This document shows positions 42,350 through 49,974 of a stretch of DNA of 64,000 nucleotides, in pieces. Every line of letters begins with the position of its first letter. The first letter of the stretch is position 1. Location: assembly GCF_003336745.1 (NCBI RefSeq), contig NZ_QGMX01000002.1:1-64000 (forward strand), read 5' to 3'. The DNA comes from Thermus caldifontis (GTDB lineage: Bacteria > Deinococcota > Deinococci > Deinococcales > Thermaceae). The position numbers and the translations under genes are program-made. The notes beneath the pieces are model-generated. The model saw only the letters and a program-made list of their open reading frames with translations, searched no databases and was not told the DNA's origin.

Positions 42350-42931
42350 ATGGCGCGTAAGATTCTTTTCCTGGTAGGGGATTTCGTGGAGGACTACGAG
42401 GTCATGGTGCCCTTCCAAGCGCTGAAGATGCTGGGTTTTGAGGTGCACGCCGTCTGCCCGGGCAAGCGCTCGGGCCAGCGGATTCGCACTGCGGTGCACG
42501 ACTTCGAGGGGGACCAGACCTACTCGGAAAAGCCCGGGCACAACTTCACCCTGAACCACACCTTTGACGAGGTGGACCCCGCCCAGTACGACGCCCTGGT
42601 GGTCCCCGGGGGGCGGGCCCCGGAGTACATCCGTCGGGAACCCCGGGTACTGGAAATCGTCCGCCATTTTTTTGAAGCCAACAAACCCGTAGCCGCCATC
42701 TGCCACGGGCTCCAGGTGCTCACCGCCGCCGGGGTCATGCAGGGGCGAAGGGCCACCGCCTATCCTGCGGTGGGGCCAGAGCTCACCTTGGCTGGAGCCG
42801 AGTACGTGGAGGTACCGGTGGACCAGGCCGTGGTGGACGGGAACCTGGTGACCGCCCCCGCCTGGCCGGCCCATCCCGTGTGGCTGGCCCGGTTTTTGGA
42901 GGTCCTGGGGGTGCGGGTAGAAGGGGTGTAA
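42350..42931 (+). CDS. DJ-1/PfpI-family protein
   Basis: A 193-residue glutamine-amidotransferase-fold protein with the family nucleophile elbow at C118 (AICHGLQ) and the acidic residue in the DFVEDYEV segment. Members include PfpI-like peptidases, deglycase candidates and chaperones; which one applies cannot be told. ATG with a good GGAGGT site. A TTGCCC hexamer at 42289 and TAGACT 18 bp further are a plausible promoter. Confidence 0.82.
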   Translation: MARKILFLVGDFVEDYEVMVPFQALKMLGFEVHAVCPGKRSGQRIRTAVHDFEGDQTYSEKPGHNFTLNHTFDEVDPAQYDALVVPGGRAPEYIRREPRVLEIVRHFFEANKPVAAICHGLQVLTAAGVMQGRRATAYPAVGPELTLAGAEYVEVPVDQAVVDGNLVTAPAWPAHPVWLARFLEVLGVRVEGV

Positions 42932-42936
42932 TGCCA

Positions 42937-42963
42937 CCCCACCTGGCTTGCGCCAGGGTGGGG
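42937..42963 (-). repeat. Palindromic element with GCAA tetraloop, copy 2 (inverted)
   Basis: CCCCACCTGGC / GCCAGGGTGGGG around TTGC on the plus strand; on the minus strand the loop reads GCAA, so this is the reverse complement of the element at 38303-38330 with one base missing in one arm. Located 6 bp after the DJ-1 gene stop. Confidence 0.7.
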
Positions 42964-43029
42964 GCCCCGGTAGGGGCCTTCCCCTGATAGAGGAAAGCCC
43001 CCATAGCCCAGCCCCAGGTAGAAAACCCA

Positions 43030-43051
43030 GGCCAGGCCCTAAGGCCTGGCC
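43030..43051. terminator. Bidirectional terminator between DJ-1 gene and tRNA-Leu
   Basis: A perfect 9-bp stem GGCCAGGCC / GGCCTGGCC with loop CTAA. It is followed by CCTTTT on the plus strand and, in the minus direction, by TGGGTTTTC. It begins 6 bp after the 3' end of tRNA-Leu. Confidence 0.65.
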
Positions 43052-43056
43052 CCTTT

Positions 43057-43143
43057 TGGTGCCGGGGGCGGGACTCGAACCCGCACGTCCTTGCGGACAG
43101 CAGATTTTGAGTCTGCCGCGTCTACCGGTTCCGCCACCCCGGC
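43057..43143 (-). tRNA. tRNA-Leu (anticodon CAA)
   Basis: Class II tRNA of 87 nt including encoded CCA. Acceptor GCCGGGG / CCCCGGC, discriminator A, anticodon loop CTCAAAA, variable arm TGTCCGCAAGGACGT and a T arm with GGTTCGAGTCC. The first 22 nt are also the end of the lnt coding frame. Confidence 0.96.
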
Positions 43144-44453
43144 GCGCGCACCCTAAGGATAAGGCCCAGGAGGAAAAGCGTCAACGCCACCCCCACCGCC
43201 CAGTCCCCGTAGCGCACGTAGAAGGTCCTTCCCCCATTAAGGCCATAGGGGGCCAAAAGGTAGCCTTCCCGATGGGAGGGAATCCGGGCCACCACCCGGC
43301 CATAAGGGTCGATGCTGGCGGTGATGCCGTCGTTTCCCGCCCTAAGAAGCCAGCGCCCTGTCTCCACCGCCCTAAGCCGCCCTAAGGCGAAGTGCTGCCG
43401 CCCTCCAAAGGAAGGCCCATACCAGGCGTCATTGGTAAGGAGAACCAATACCCTGGCCCCTTCGGAAACCAGGGTGCGGGCCACGGAGGGAAACACCGAC
43501 TCATAGCAGATCATGGCCCCGTAGGGGCCGATGGGGGCGAGCCGATCGCCGGGCGTCCGGTCCCCAAGCTCCCCCAGGCCAAAGGTGCGGAAGAAGAGGC
43601 TATACACCTCCCCCAAAACCCCTCGGAAGGGAAAGCGCTCCCCAAAGGGCACCAGGCGCACCTTGTCGTAGTGGCCCAGCACCTCTCCTTCCCAGTAAAG
43701 AACCGCCCGGTTGGGGCCGTAGAGGTTGAGCCCCGTGAGGAGGTAGCGGCCCTGCAGAAGGGCATCCGTGCCCTCAGGGATTTGCCAAACGGCGGTCTCC
43801 GGCCAGACCACTAGCCGGGCCTCCGGGTGTTCCCCCAAGCCCTTTTGCGTGAGGCGGAGGTAAACCTCCTCATATAGCTCCCCCTGGACCTTGGCCAGGG
43901 GGTTGATGTTCCCCTGAACCAAAAGGGCCCTTTCCCCACCGGTAACCGGGGGTAAGGGAAGAAGCCAGAGGGCCCCCCAGGGCAGAAGGAGCCAGTAGCG
44001 CCTCTCCCTCATACCCCAGGCCAAAAGCAGAACCAGGAGGGAAAGGAGGTACACCCCACCCCAGGCGGCCAGGACCCGCCCCGGGGCTTCCACCAGGCTG
44101 TAGCCCAAAAACCCCCAGGGGAAGGCCAGCTCGCCTTGCTCCGTGAGCCACTCCAGCGCTACCCACCCCCCCACCCGGGCCAGGGGCGTGGGGGTGAGGG
44201 CGAAGAGGAGGCCAAAGGAAAGGGCCTTAAGGAGCACCAGGGGGAAAAAGGGGACCACCCCGAAGGGGCCGAAGAGCTGGGCAAAGCTTTGGGGAAGCCA
44301 GATGAGGTGGAGGCCCCAAAACCCGAGGCCCATGAGGAAGCCCGTACGGAAGCCACCCCGGAGGAGAAAGGCCAGGATGAGGGGGGCGAAAGGGCCAAAA
44401 GGGAAGGGAGGCAGGGTGAGGGCCAAGAGAAGGCCTAAGAAGAAGGGCCGCAC
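43122..44453 (-). CDS. lnt: Apolipoprotein N-acyltransferase
   Basis: A 443-residue inner-membrane enzyme adding the third acyl chain to lipoproteins. About six N-terminal helices precede the nitrilase-like domain with the catalytic triad E219 (VVWPETA), K264 (YDKVRLVPFGE) and C316 (MICYES); a last helix follows. The GTG at 44453 was chosen because a TATGTT hexamer is six bases upstream; longer starts would overlap the divergent gene. The TAG stop lies in the D arm of tRNA-Leu, 22 nt inside that gene. Confidence 0.88.
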   Translation of the reverse strand: MRPFFLGLLLALTLPPFPFGPFAPLILAFLLRGGFRTGFLMGLGFWGLHLIWLPQSFAQLFGPFGVVPFFPLVLLKALSFGLLFALTPTPLARVGGWVALEWLTEQGELAFPWGFLGYSLVEAPGRVLAAWGGVYLLSLLVLLLAWGMRERRYWLLLPWGALWLLPLPPVTGGERALLVQGNINPLAKVQGELYEEVYLRLTQKGLGEHPEARLVVWPETAVWQIPEGTDALLQGRYLLTGLNLYGPNRAVLYWEGEVLGHYDKVRLVPFGERFPFRGVLGEVYSLFFRTFGLGELGDRTPGDRLAPIGPYGAMICYESVFPSVARTLVSEGARVLVLLTNDAWYGPSFGGRQHFALGRLRAVETGRWLLRAGNDGITASIDPYGRVVARIPSHREGYLLAPYGLNGGRTFYVRYGDWAVGVALTLFLLGLILRVRAPGWRNR

Positions 44454-44504
44454 CCCCTTAACATAAGGGGTAGGCACCCGGTTTTTCACAGGCCTTTCCC
44501 AAAG

Positions 44505-44517
44505 TTCATGAAAGAAT
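44505..44517 (+). promoter_or_regulatory. Promoter-proximal 13-mer before the metallophosphoesterase gene
   Basis: TTCATGAAAGAAT, containing the palindrome TTCATGAA. Its AAGAAT end is six bases before the ATG at 44524 and may serve as the -10 element. The same 13-mer precedes the alcohol dehydrogenase gene (60964-60976). Confidence 0.45.
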
Positions 44518-44523
44518 AGGGCC

Positions 44524-45228
44524 ATGCGCCTTGGGGTCCTTTCCGACATCCACGCCAATCTGCCGGCCCTGGAGGCGGCCCTCGAGGCCCTGAGAGGGGA
44601 AGGCGTGGACGAGGTCCTGGTCCTGGGGGACCTGGTGGGCTACGGTCCCCACCCCAAACAGGTCATCGGCCGCCTCACCAAGGAAGGGCTTCCCGCCATC
44701 GCCGGGGCCTGGGACCTGAGGGTAGCCTACCCCTTGCCGGGCACCCTACCTGAAGGGGTGGGCCAGGCCACCCTGGTGTGGACCCGGTCCCAGCTTTCGG
44801 AAAAAGAACTGGACTACCTCCGCTCCCTGCGTCTTTCCCACCGCAAAACCTACGGGGAAAAGCGGCTTGTGGCCTTCCACGGCACCCCTGGCAACCCCGA
44901 GAAACACCTGGACCTCCTGGGCCCCGCCAAGGAGCTCCTGCCCTATCTGGAGCGTTACGGTGCCGCCACCCTCCTCCTAGGAGGCCGGCACCTTCCCCTA
45001 TCCCGCCGGGTGGGCATGGGCCTGGTGGCGGATCCCGGAAGCGTGGGCCTCTCCCTAAGTGGGGAACCCGGGGCCGACGCCATGGTCCTGGACACGGAGA
45101 CCCTCGAGGTCCGCTTCCTCAAGGTGCCCTACGACCTAGGCCCCCTCATCTTTGACCTCAGGGCCTGGGGACTCCCCCCGGTTTTGGAAAAGGTCTACCG
45201 CACGGGGCGCTTCCCCAAGGAGGAATAG
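44524..45228 (+). CDS. Metallophosphoesterase-family protein with degenerate metal site
   Basis: A 234-residue calcineurin-like phosphoesterase of the YfcE type. SDIHANLPALEAAL and VLGDLVGYGPHP supply the first metal-binding blocks. The usual GNHD/GNCD block reads AGAWD, and the GHTH block reads GGRHLPLS, so several metal ligands or the catalytic histidine appear to be missing. It may be inactive, or use an altered site. Its last 93 bp overlap the convergent queG gene. Confidence 0.75.
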   Translation: MRLGVLSDIHANLPALEAALEALRGEGVDEVLVLGDLVGYGPHPKQVIGRLTKEGLPAIAGAWDLRVAYPLPGTLPEGVGQATLVWTRSQLSEKELDYLRSLRLSHRKTYGEKRLVAFHGTPGNPEKHLDLLGPAKELLPYLERYGAATLLLGGRHLPLSRRVGMGLVADPGSVGLSLSGEPGADAMVLDTETLEVRFLKVPYDLGPLIFDLRAWGLPPVLEKVYRTGRFPKEE

Positions 45229-46284
45229 GGCTTCCGCCTGAACCTCCCCATTGGGGTCCTGCAGGAAGCCTTCAATGGGCTTCCCCACCCGGTGGAGGGC
45301 GTGAAGGGCCGTGCGCCGCACCAGGGGATGGGGGTCTTTGGCCGCCACCTCCATGAGTCCTTCCCCAAGGCCTAGATTGCTCAACACGATAAGGGCATTC
45401 CGGGCCATGCGGGCCCTTCCCGGGCGGGCGAAGGCGGTATCCCCGAACTTCCGCTGAAAGCCTCTTCCCGAAAGGCAGAAGAACTCCTCCAGGTTGGGAT
45501 GGGCCAGCTCGGGCTCGGGCCGAAACCCTCGCCACACCTTGCCGAACCGGTCCCAGGGGCAGACCTCCTGGCATAGATCGCACCCCAAAAGCCACTCCCC
45601 TATCCCCGGCCAAACCGCCGGCGGAATAAACCCCTTGTACTCCACGGTGAGGTAGCTCACGCACACCCGGGCGTCCAAGGTGCCGTCCCCCAGAAGGGCC
45701 CCCGTGGGACAGGAAACCAGGCAACGGGTACAGCGCCCACAACGGTTGGGGTGCAAAGGCGCGACCTCCACCACCAACGAGGTGAGGAGGACGCCCATAA
45801 GGGTATGCACGCCCAAGGCCGGCGAGAGGAACATGCCGCTTTTCCCAATCCAGCCCACCCCGGTAAGGGCCGCCAGGGTGCGCTCGGGGATAGGCCCATG
45901 GTCCACGTAACCCCTGGCCTGCACCCCAAGGCTTTGGGCCAGGGCCTCCAGGGCCCTTAGCTCCTCCCCCAGAAGCCGGTGGTAGTCCCGCACCCAGGCG
46001 TACCGGGCCACCCGGCCCACCCTGAGCCCGCCTGGGGGTACCCCGGGGTCAGGGTAGGCGTAGGGGGCGAAGAGGAGGAGGGCGCTTTGCGCCCAGGGAA
46101 AGCGGCGCTTGGGGTGAAAGCGAGCCTCCACCCCCTTTGCCAAATAGGCCATCCCCCCGTGCCGCCCCTCGGCTAAAAAGCGGCGGAAGCGGCCCTCGGC
46201 CTCTTCCGGCAGGGCCAAGGGGGCCCAGGCATAGAAAAGCCCCCGCTCCCGAAGGGCTTCCTCTAGAAGCGCACGGGGCTCCAC
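45136..46284 (-). CDS. queG: Epoxyqueuosine reductase
   Basis: A 382-residue cobalamin and Fe-S enzyme for the last step of queuosine tRNA modification. The N-terminal cobalamin-binding domain contains RYAWVRDYH and YVDHGPIPER. Two 4Fe-4S clusters are bound by C182, C185, C188, C192 and C235, C238, C242 with a further cysteine at 208. HEAT-like helices form the C-terminus. Starts with GTG, six bases after TAAAGT. The 3' end overlaps the convergent phosphoesterase gene by 93 bp. Confidence 0.92.
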   Translation of the reverse strand: MEPRALLEEALRERGLFYAWAPLALPEEAEGRFRRFLAEGRHGGMAYLAKGVEARFHPKRRFPWAQSALLLFAPYAYPDPGVPPGGLRVGRVARYAWVRDYHRLLGEELRALEALAQSLGVQARGYVDHGPIPERTLAALTGVGWIGKSGMFLSPALGVHTLMGVLLTSLVVEVAPLHPNRCGRCTRCLVSCPTGALLGDGTLDARVCVSYLTVEYKGFIPPAVWPGIGEWLLGCDLCQEVCPWDRFGKVWRGFRPEPELAHPNLEEFFCLSGRGFQRKFGDTAFARPGRARMARNALIVLSNLGLGEGLMEVAAKDPHPLVRRTALHALHRVGKPIEGFLQDPNGEVQAEALFLLGEAPRAVDLFQNRGESPGPEVKDEGA

Positions 46285-46290
46285 ACCTCC

Positions 46291-46308
46291 ACTTTAGACC
46301 GGTATAAT
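46291..46308. promoter_or_regulatory. Divergent leaderless promoters (queG / hom)
   Basis: TAAAGT on the minus strand (46296-46291) is six bases from the queG GTG, and a perfect TATAAT on the plus strand (46303-46308) is seven bases from the hom ATG. Layout and sequence resemble the promoter pair at 40363-40381. Confidence 0.6.
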
Positions 46309-46315
46309 CCCCCGC

Positions 46316-47314
46316 ATGGAAGAGGTGAAGATCGCCCTCCTGGGCGGGGGGACCGTGGGAAGCGCCTTCTACGCCTTGGTCCAGGAACGCCTGGAGGACT
46401 TCCAGGCCCTGGGCTTTTCCCCCAAGTTCCTGGGGGTCTTGGTGCGGGATAGGGCCAAGCCCCGGCCCATTCCCGAGGAGCTCCTCCGCACCGAGCCCCC
46501 GGACCTCCTAGAGGCGGACGTGGTGGTGGAGGCCCTGGGCGGGGTAAAGACGCCTTTTGCGCTGGTCCTGCCCGCCCTCGAGGCCGGCATTCCCCTCATC
46601 ACCGCCAACAAGGCCCTTTTGGCGGAGGCGTGGGACGCCTTACGCCCCTATGCCGAGGAAGGGCTCATCTACCACGAGGCCAGCGTGATGGCCGGCACCC
46701 CGGCCCTTTCCTTCCTGGAAACCCTCAGGGGAAGCCGGCTTGTGGAGCTCCACGGGATCCTGAACGGCACCACCCTCTACATCCTCCAGGAGATGGAAAA
46801 GGGGCGGACTTACCAGGAGGCCCTCCTCGAGGCCCAGCGCCTGGGCTACGCCGAGGCGGACCCCACCCTGGACGTGGAGGGCATCGACGCCGCCCACAAG
46901 CTCACCCTCCTGGCTAGGCTCCTGGTGGACCCTGGCTTCCCCCTTTCGGAGGTGCAAACCCAAGGCATCACCCACCTCACCCCGGAAGCCCTCCAGAGGG
47001 CCCAAGGCCAAGGGGAAAGGGTACGCCTGGTGGCCAGCCTCTATGGGGAAGGGGGGCGCTGGCGGGCGGCGGTGGCCCCTAGGCGCCTGCCCCAGGACCA
47101 CCCCTTGGCCCGGGCCCAAGGCAACATCCTTTGGGTGCGGGCTAGGCCCCTGGGCGAGGTTTTTGTTACGGGGCCGGGGGCCGGGGGCGGGGCCACGGCC
47201 AGCGGCTTGCTGGCGGACCTCTTCCGCCTCCTATCGGGAAACCTGGGCCACCTCCCCGCACCGGTCCCGAAGCCCCCCACGGAGGAGGGAACCCCCTTCC
47301 CCGGGGTAGAATAA
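46316..47314 (+). CDS. hom: Homoserine dehydrogenase
   Basis: A 332-residue NAD(P)-dependent enzyme reducing aspartate semialdehyde to homoserine. GGGTVGSAF is the dinucleotide loop, ITANKALLAE and GTPALSFLETL mark the active-site region with the catalytic lysine, and LNGTTLYIL is a family signature. The C-terminal ACT domain of many homologues is absent, so feedback control by threonine through that domain is not expected. Encoded before thrC with one gene between. Confidence 0.92.
   Translation: MEEVKIALLGGGTVGSAFYALVQERLEDFQALGFSPKFLGVLVRDRAKPRPIPEELLRTEPPDLLEADVVVEALGGVKTPFALVLPALEAGIPLITANKALLAEAWDALRPYAEEGLIYHEASVMAGTPALSFLETLRGSRLVELHGILNGTTLYILQEMEKGRTYQEALLEAQRLGYAEADPTLDVEGIDAAHKLTLLARLLVDPGFPLSEVQTQGITHLTPEALQRAQGQGERVRLVASLYGEGGRWRAAVAPRRLPQDHPLARAQGNILWVRARPLGEVFVTGPGAGGGATASGLLADLFRLLSGNLGHLPAPVPKPPTEEGTPFPGVE
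47307..47312 (+). promoter_or_regulatory. Leaderless promoter of the Uma2 gene
   Basis: TAGAAT inside the 3' end of hom, six bases before the GTG at 47319. Confidence 0.5.
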
Positions 47315-47318
47315 GGGC

Positions 47319-47879
47319 GTGCCCTTCCTGGACCTCCTCCGCCCCGTGAGCGATGAGGAACTGCGCCAGCTTTCGGCGCAAAACCCCGGCTGGCAGTTGG
47401 AGCGATGGGAAGACGGGAGGCTTATTGTGTCGCCTGTAGGGGGGGAAAGTGGCCACCTGGAAGCCCTCCTTCTGGGCCAGCTTTACCGCTGGAACCAGGA
47501 AAAGGGCCTGGGGTACCTCTTCAGCTCGAGCACCGGATTTCGGTTTCCCAGCGGAGCCGTGCTCTCCCCCGACGCCGCCTTCGTGCTCCGCCACCGCTGG
47601 CTGTCCCTCTCCCCGGAAGAGCGGGAAGGCTTTCCCTCCTTGGTCCCCGACGCCGCCTTTGAGATCCGCTCCCGAAGCCAAAGCCTCGAGGAGCTCCGGC
47701 AAAAGGCCCAGGCTTACCTGGCCCAGGGGGTAGGCCTGGTGGTGCTTCTGGACCCCTACGCCCACCAGGTGGAGGTCCTCCGTCCCGGTAGGGCCGAGAG
47801 GTACCAGGACCCGGAATCGGTCTCCTTGGACCCGGAGCTGCCTGGCTTTGCCCTAAAGGCCCAGGAACTTTTCCTATAG
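47319..47879 (+). CDS. Uma2-family (DUF820) protein
   Basis: A 186-residue Uma2 relative: GRLIVSPVGGESGH near the N-terminus, SPDAAFVLRHRW, VPDAAFEIRSRSQS and LRQKAQAYLAQGVGLVVLLDP, covering the full family core. In the third element the usual E-V-x-S reads EIRSRS. It starts at GTG six bases after TAGAAT, which lies in the last codons of hom. Function unknown. Confidence 0.8.
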   Translation: MPFLDLLRPVSDEELRQLSAQNPGWQLERWEDGRLIVSPVGGESGHLEALLLGQLYRWNQEKGLGYLFSSSTGFRFPSGAVLSPDAAFVLRHRWLSLSPEEREGFPSLVPDAAFEIRSRSQSLEELRQKAQAYLAQGVGLVVLLDPYAHQVEVLRPGRAERYQDPESVSLDPELPGFALKAQELFL

Positions 47880-47984
47880 GGCCATCCCGCCCACGTTTTG
47901 CCGCGGGAAAGGCCCTGCCCTTGCTTCGGTAGGGCATACCCGGGACCCTTGACGGCTTAGCTCCCTAGGGGGAAACATATCTCC

Positions 47985-49040
47985 ATGCGGCTTCCCCTTA
48001 TAGAGCGGTACCGGGCCCATCTCCCCGTGTCCCTGAACACGCCCGTGATCTCCCTCCTGGAGGGTTCCACGCCCCTGATTCCCTTGAAAGGGCCGGAAGA
48101 AGCCCGAAGACAGGGCGTCCACCTCTACGCCAAGTTTGAGGGCCTGAACCCCACGGGAAGCTTCAAGGACCGGGGCATGACCCTGGCGGTGTCCAAGGCG
48201 GTGGAGGAAGGGGCCAAGGCGGTGGCGGCCGCCAGCACGGGAAACACCGCGGCCAGCGCCGCCGCCTACGCCGCCCGCGCGGGGATCAAGGCCATCGTGG
48301 TCCTGCCCGCGGGGTACGTGGCCTTAGGGAAGGTGGCCCAAAGCCTGGTGCACGGAGCCCGGATCATCCAGATCGAGGGCAACTTTGACCAGGCCCTGGC
48401 CCTCACCAAGGCCCTCACCGAGGCCTACCCCGTGGCCCTGGTGAACTCCTTGAACCCCTACCGCCTGGAAGGCCAGAAGACCCTGGCCTTTGAGGTGGTG
48501 GACGAGCTGGGGGATGCCCCCCACTACCACGCCCTCCCCGTGGGCAACGCCGGCAACATCACCGCCCACTGGATGGGGTATAGGGAGTACCACGCCCTGG
48601 GCAGGGCGAGCCGCCTCCCCCGGATGCTGGGCTTCCAGGCGGCGGGGGCTGCTCCCTTGGTCCTGGGCCACCCCATAGAGAAGCCGGAGACCCTGGCCAC
48701 CGCCATCCGCATCGGCAACCCCGCCAGCTGGCAAGGGGCCATCCGGGCCAAGGAGGAGTCCGGGGGGACGATAGAGGCGGTCACCGACGAGGAGATCCTC
48801 CTCGCCTACCGCTATCTGGCGGAGGCGGAAGGGATCTTCTGCGAACCCGCCTCGGCGGCGGCCATGGCCGGGGTGTGGAAACTCCTTAAGGAAGGGCGGC
48901 TGGAACCGGGAAGCACCGTGGTCCTCACCCTCACGGGCCACGGCCTCAAGGACCCGGCCACGGCGGAGAAGGTGGCGGGGCTTCTTCCGCCGGTGCCCGC
49001 CACCCTCGAGGCCGTGGCCAAAGCCGCCGGACTCCTGTGA
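47985..49040 (+). CDS. thrC: Threonine synthase
   Basis: A 351-residue PLP enzyme converting O-phosphohomoserine to threonine. The PLP lysine is K61 in [10 protein letters not shown]; the phosphate-binding loop is in PVGNAGN, and SAAAMAGVW lies near the C-terminus. Length and lysine position equal the T. thermophilus enzyme. The 105-bp gap before it contains a hairpin TGCCCT / AGGGCA (47916-47936) and TTGACG at 47949 but no clear -10 hexamer, so the promoter is uncertain. Confidence 0.95.
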   Translation: MRLPLIERYRAHLPVSLNTPVISLLEGSTPLIPLKGPEEARRQGVHLYAKFEGLNPTGSFKDRGMTLAVSKAVEEGAKAVAAASTGNTAASAAAYAARAGIKAIVVLPAGYVALGKVAQSLVHGARIIQIEGNFDQALALTKALTEAYPVALVNSLNPYRLEGQKTLAFEVVDELGDAPHYHALPVGNAGNITAHWMGYREYHALGRASRLPRMLGFQAAGAAPLVLGHPIEKPETLATAIRIGNPASWQGAIRAKEESGGTIEAVTDEEILLAYRYLAEAEGIFCEPASAAAMAGVWKLLKEGRLEPGSTVVLTLTGHGLKDPATAEKVAGLLPPVPATLEAVAKAAGLL

Positions 49041-49052
49041 TAAGCTTGGGCC

Positions 49053-49367
49053 ATGCCCGAGGCCAAAGACGCCCGTAGGAAACCCAAAGAACCTTTCCCC
49101 GGAGCCTACTACTTGGCAGGGGCCATCACCATCGCCCTCATGCTCTTTTTCATGGTCCTGGGGGCCACCCTTCCCCCGGGGATCGCGGGGTTCCTGGTGG
49201 CCTTCGTCCTGGGCCTTACCGTGAACCCCAAGTACGTTCCCTTCTTCCTGGCGGCGGGGATCTTCTCCGCGGTCATGGGCTTTTTGGGGCAGGAGCCCCA
49301 GGTGGCCTGGGGTGGGGTGGCCCTGGGGCTTTCCCAACTCCTGGTGAAACGCTTCGTCCGGGCGTGA
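49053..49367 (+). CDS. Small integral membrane protein
   Basis: A 104-residue protein with a basic N-terminus and three predicted membrane segments (about 18-38, 43-62 and 64-98). No family recognised. TAAGCT begins directly after the thrC stop and lies six bases before the ATG, so it has its own leaderless promoter. The next membrane protein gene overlaps its stop by 1 bp (TGATG). Confidence 0.7.
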   Translation: MPEAKDARRKPKEPFPGAYYLAGAITIALMLFFMVLGATLPPGIAGFLVAFVLGLTVNPKYVPFFLAAGIFSAVMGFLGQEPQVAWGGVALGLSQLLVKRFVRA

Positions 49368-49663
49368 TGGACCCTGGCCGCCTTTCCCAAAGCCTGGCCC
49401 TTCTAGGGGTAGCTGCCTATGCCTACTTCCTTTTCCTCCGCCCCCACCAGGAAGGCATGGCCCTGGCCGTGGGCCTCTTTGTGGGTACCATGGGCGTCGC
49501 CTATGGGGAGAGGCCTTTTCCCGTGCCCTTCTTCGTGGGTCTTTACGCCCTGCTCTTCCTCCTGCAGCTCCTCTTCGGCCACCCTATCCCCTTCCTCGCA
49601 GGGGGCGCTTTGGGGGTGGGCCTCCCCTATCTGGTCTACCGCCTGCGGAAACCCGCCAGGTAA
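49367..49663 (+). CDS. Small integral membrane protein
   Basis: A 98-residue protein with three hydrophobic segments, including ALALLGVAAYAYFLFL, MALAVGLFVGTMGVA and FFVGLYALLFLLQLLFG. Probably translated with the preceding gene through the TGATG junction; a GTG three bases earlier is an alternative start. Unknown family. Converges on the next gene with a 28-bp overlap. Confidence 0.68.
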   Translation: MDPGRLSQSLALLGVAAYAYFLFLRPHQEGMALAVGLFVGTMGVAYGERPFPVPFFVGLYALLFLLQLLFGHPIPFLAGGALGVGLPYLVYRLRKPAR

Positions 49664-49974
49664 AGGAGGGCCCCCAAGACCATCCCCTCCCCCAGGGCGG
49701 GAAGGTAAAAGGCTAGCTCCCGCACGTCCAGGCGAAGGTAGAGGAGAAGGGGCCAAGGGGTGAGGGCCCAGGCCAAGCCCGGCTGTCCATAACCCGCCGC
49801 CAGAAAAACCCCTGCCCCAAGCCCTCTCAGGTAGGCCAGCCACCCCGAGCCCAGCTCGTTTTGGTACACAAACCAGATCAGATTGAGCCAGATCCCCAAC
49901 GCCCAAAGGGGCAAACGGCGCTGCCAGCGGAAGGCCAGAGGAAGGAGGAGCACGAACCCCAGGACCTCAAGCAC
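49636..49974 (-). CDS. Small integral membrane protein
   Basis: A 112-residue protein with about four hydrophobic segments. The GTG at 49974 is preceded by GGGAGGTGG at good spacing and overlaps the kinase gene stop by 8 bp, so it was chosen over an ATG 21 bp upstream. No family recognised. Confidence 0.62.
   Translation of the reverse strand: MLEVLGFVLLLPLAFRWQRRLPLWALGIWLNLIWFVYQNELGSGWLAYLRGLGAGVFLAAGYGQPGLAWALTPWPLLLYLRLDVRELAFYLPALGEGMVLGALLYLAGFRRR

Noticed and set aside
48324..49337. A 337-codon antisense frame across thrC and the following membrane gene
   Set aside because: Shadow of thrC; composition dominated by G, H, R and P and no promoter or ribosome site.
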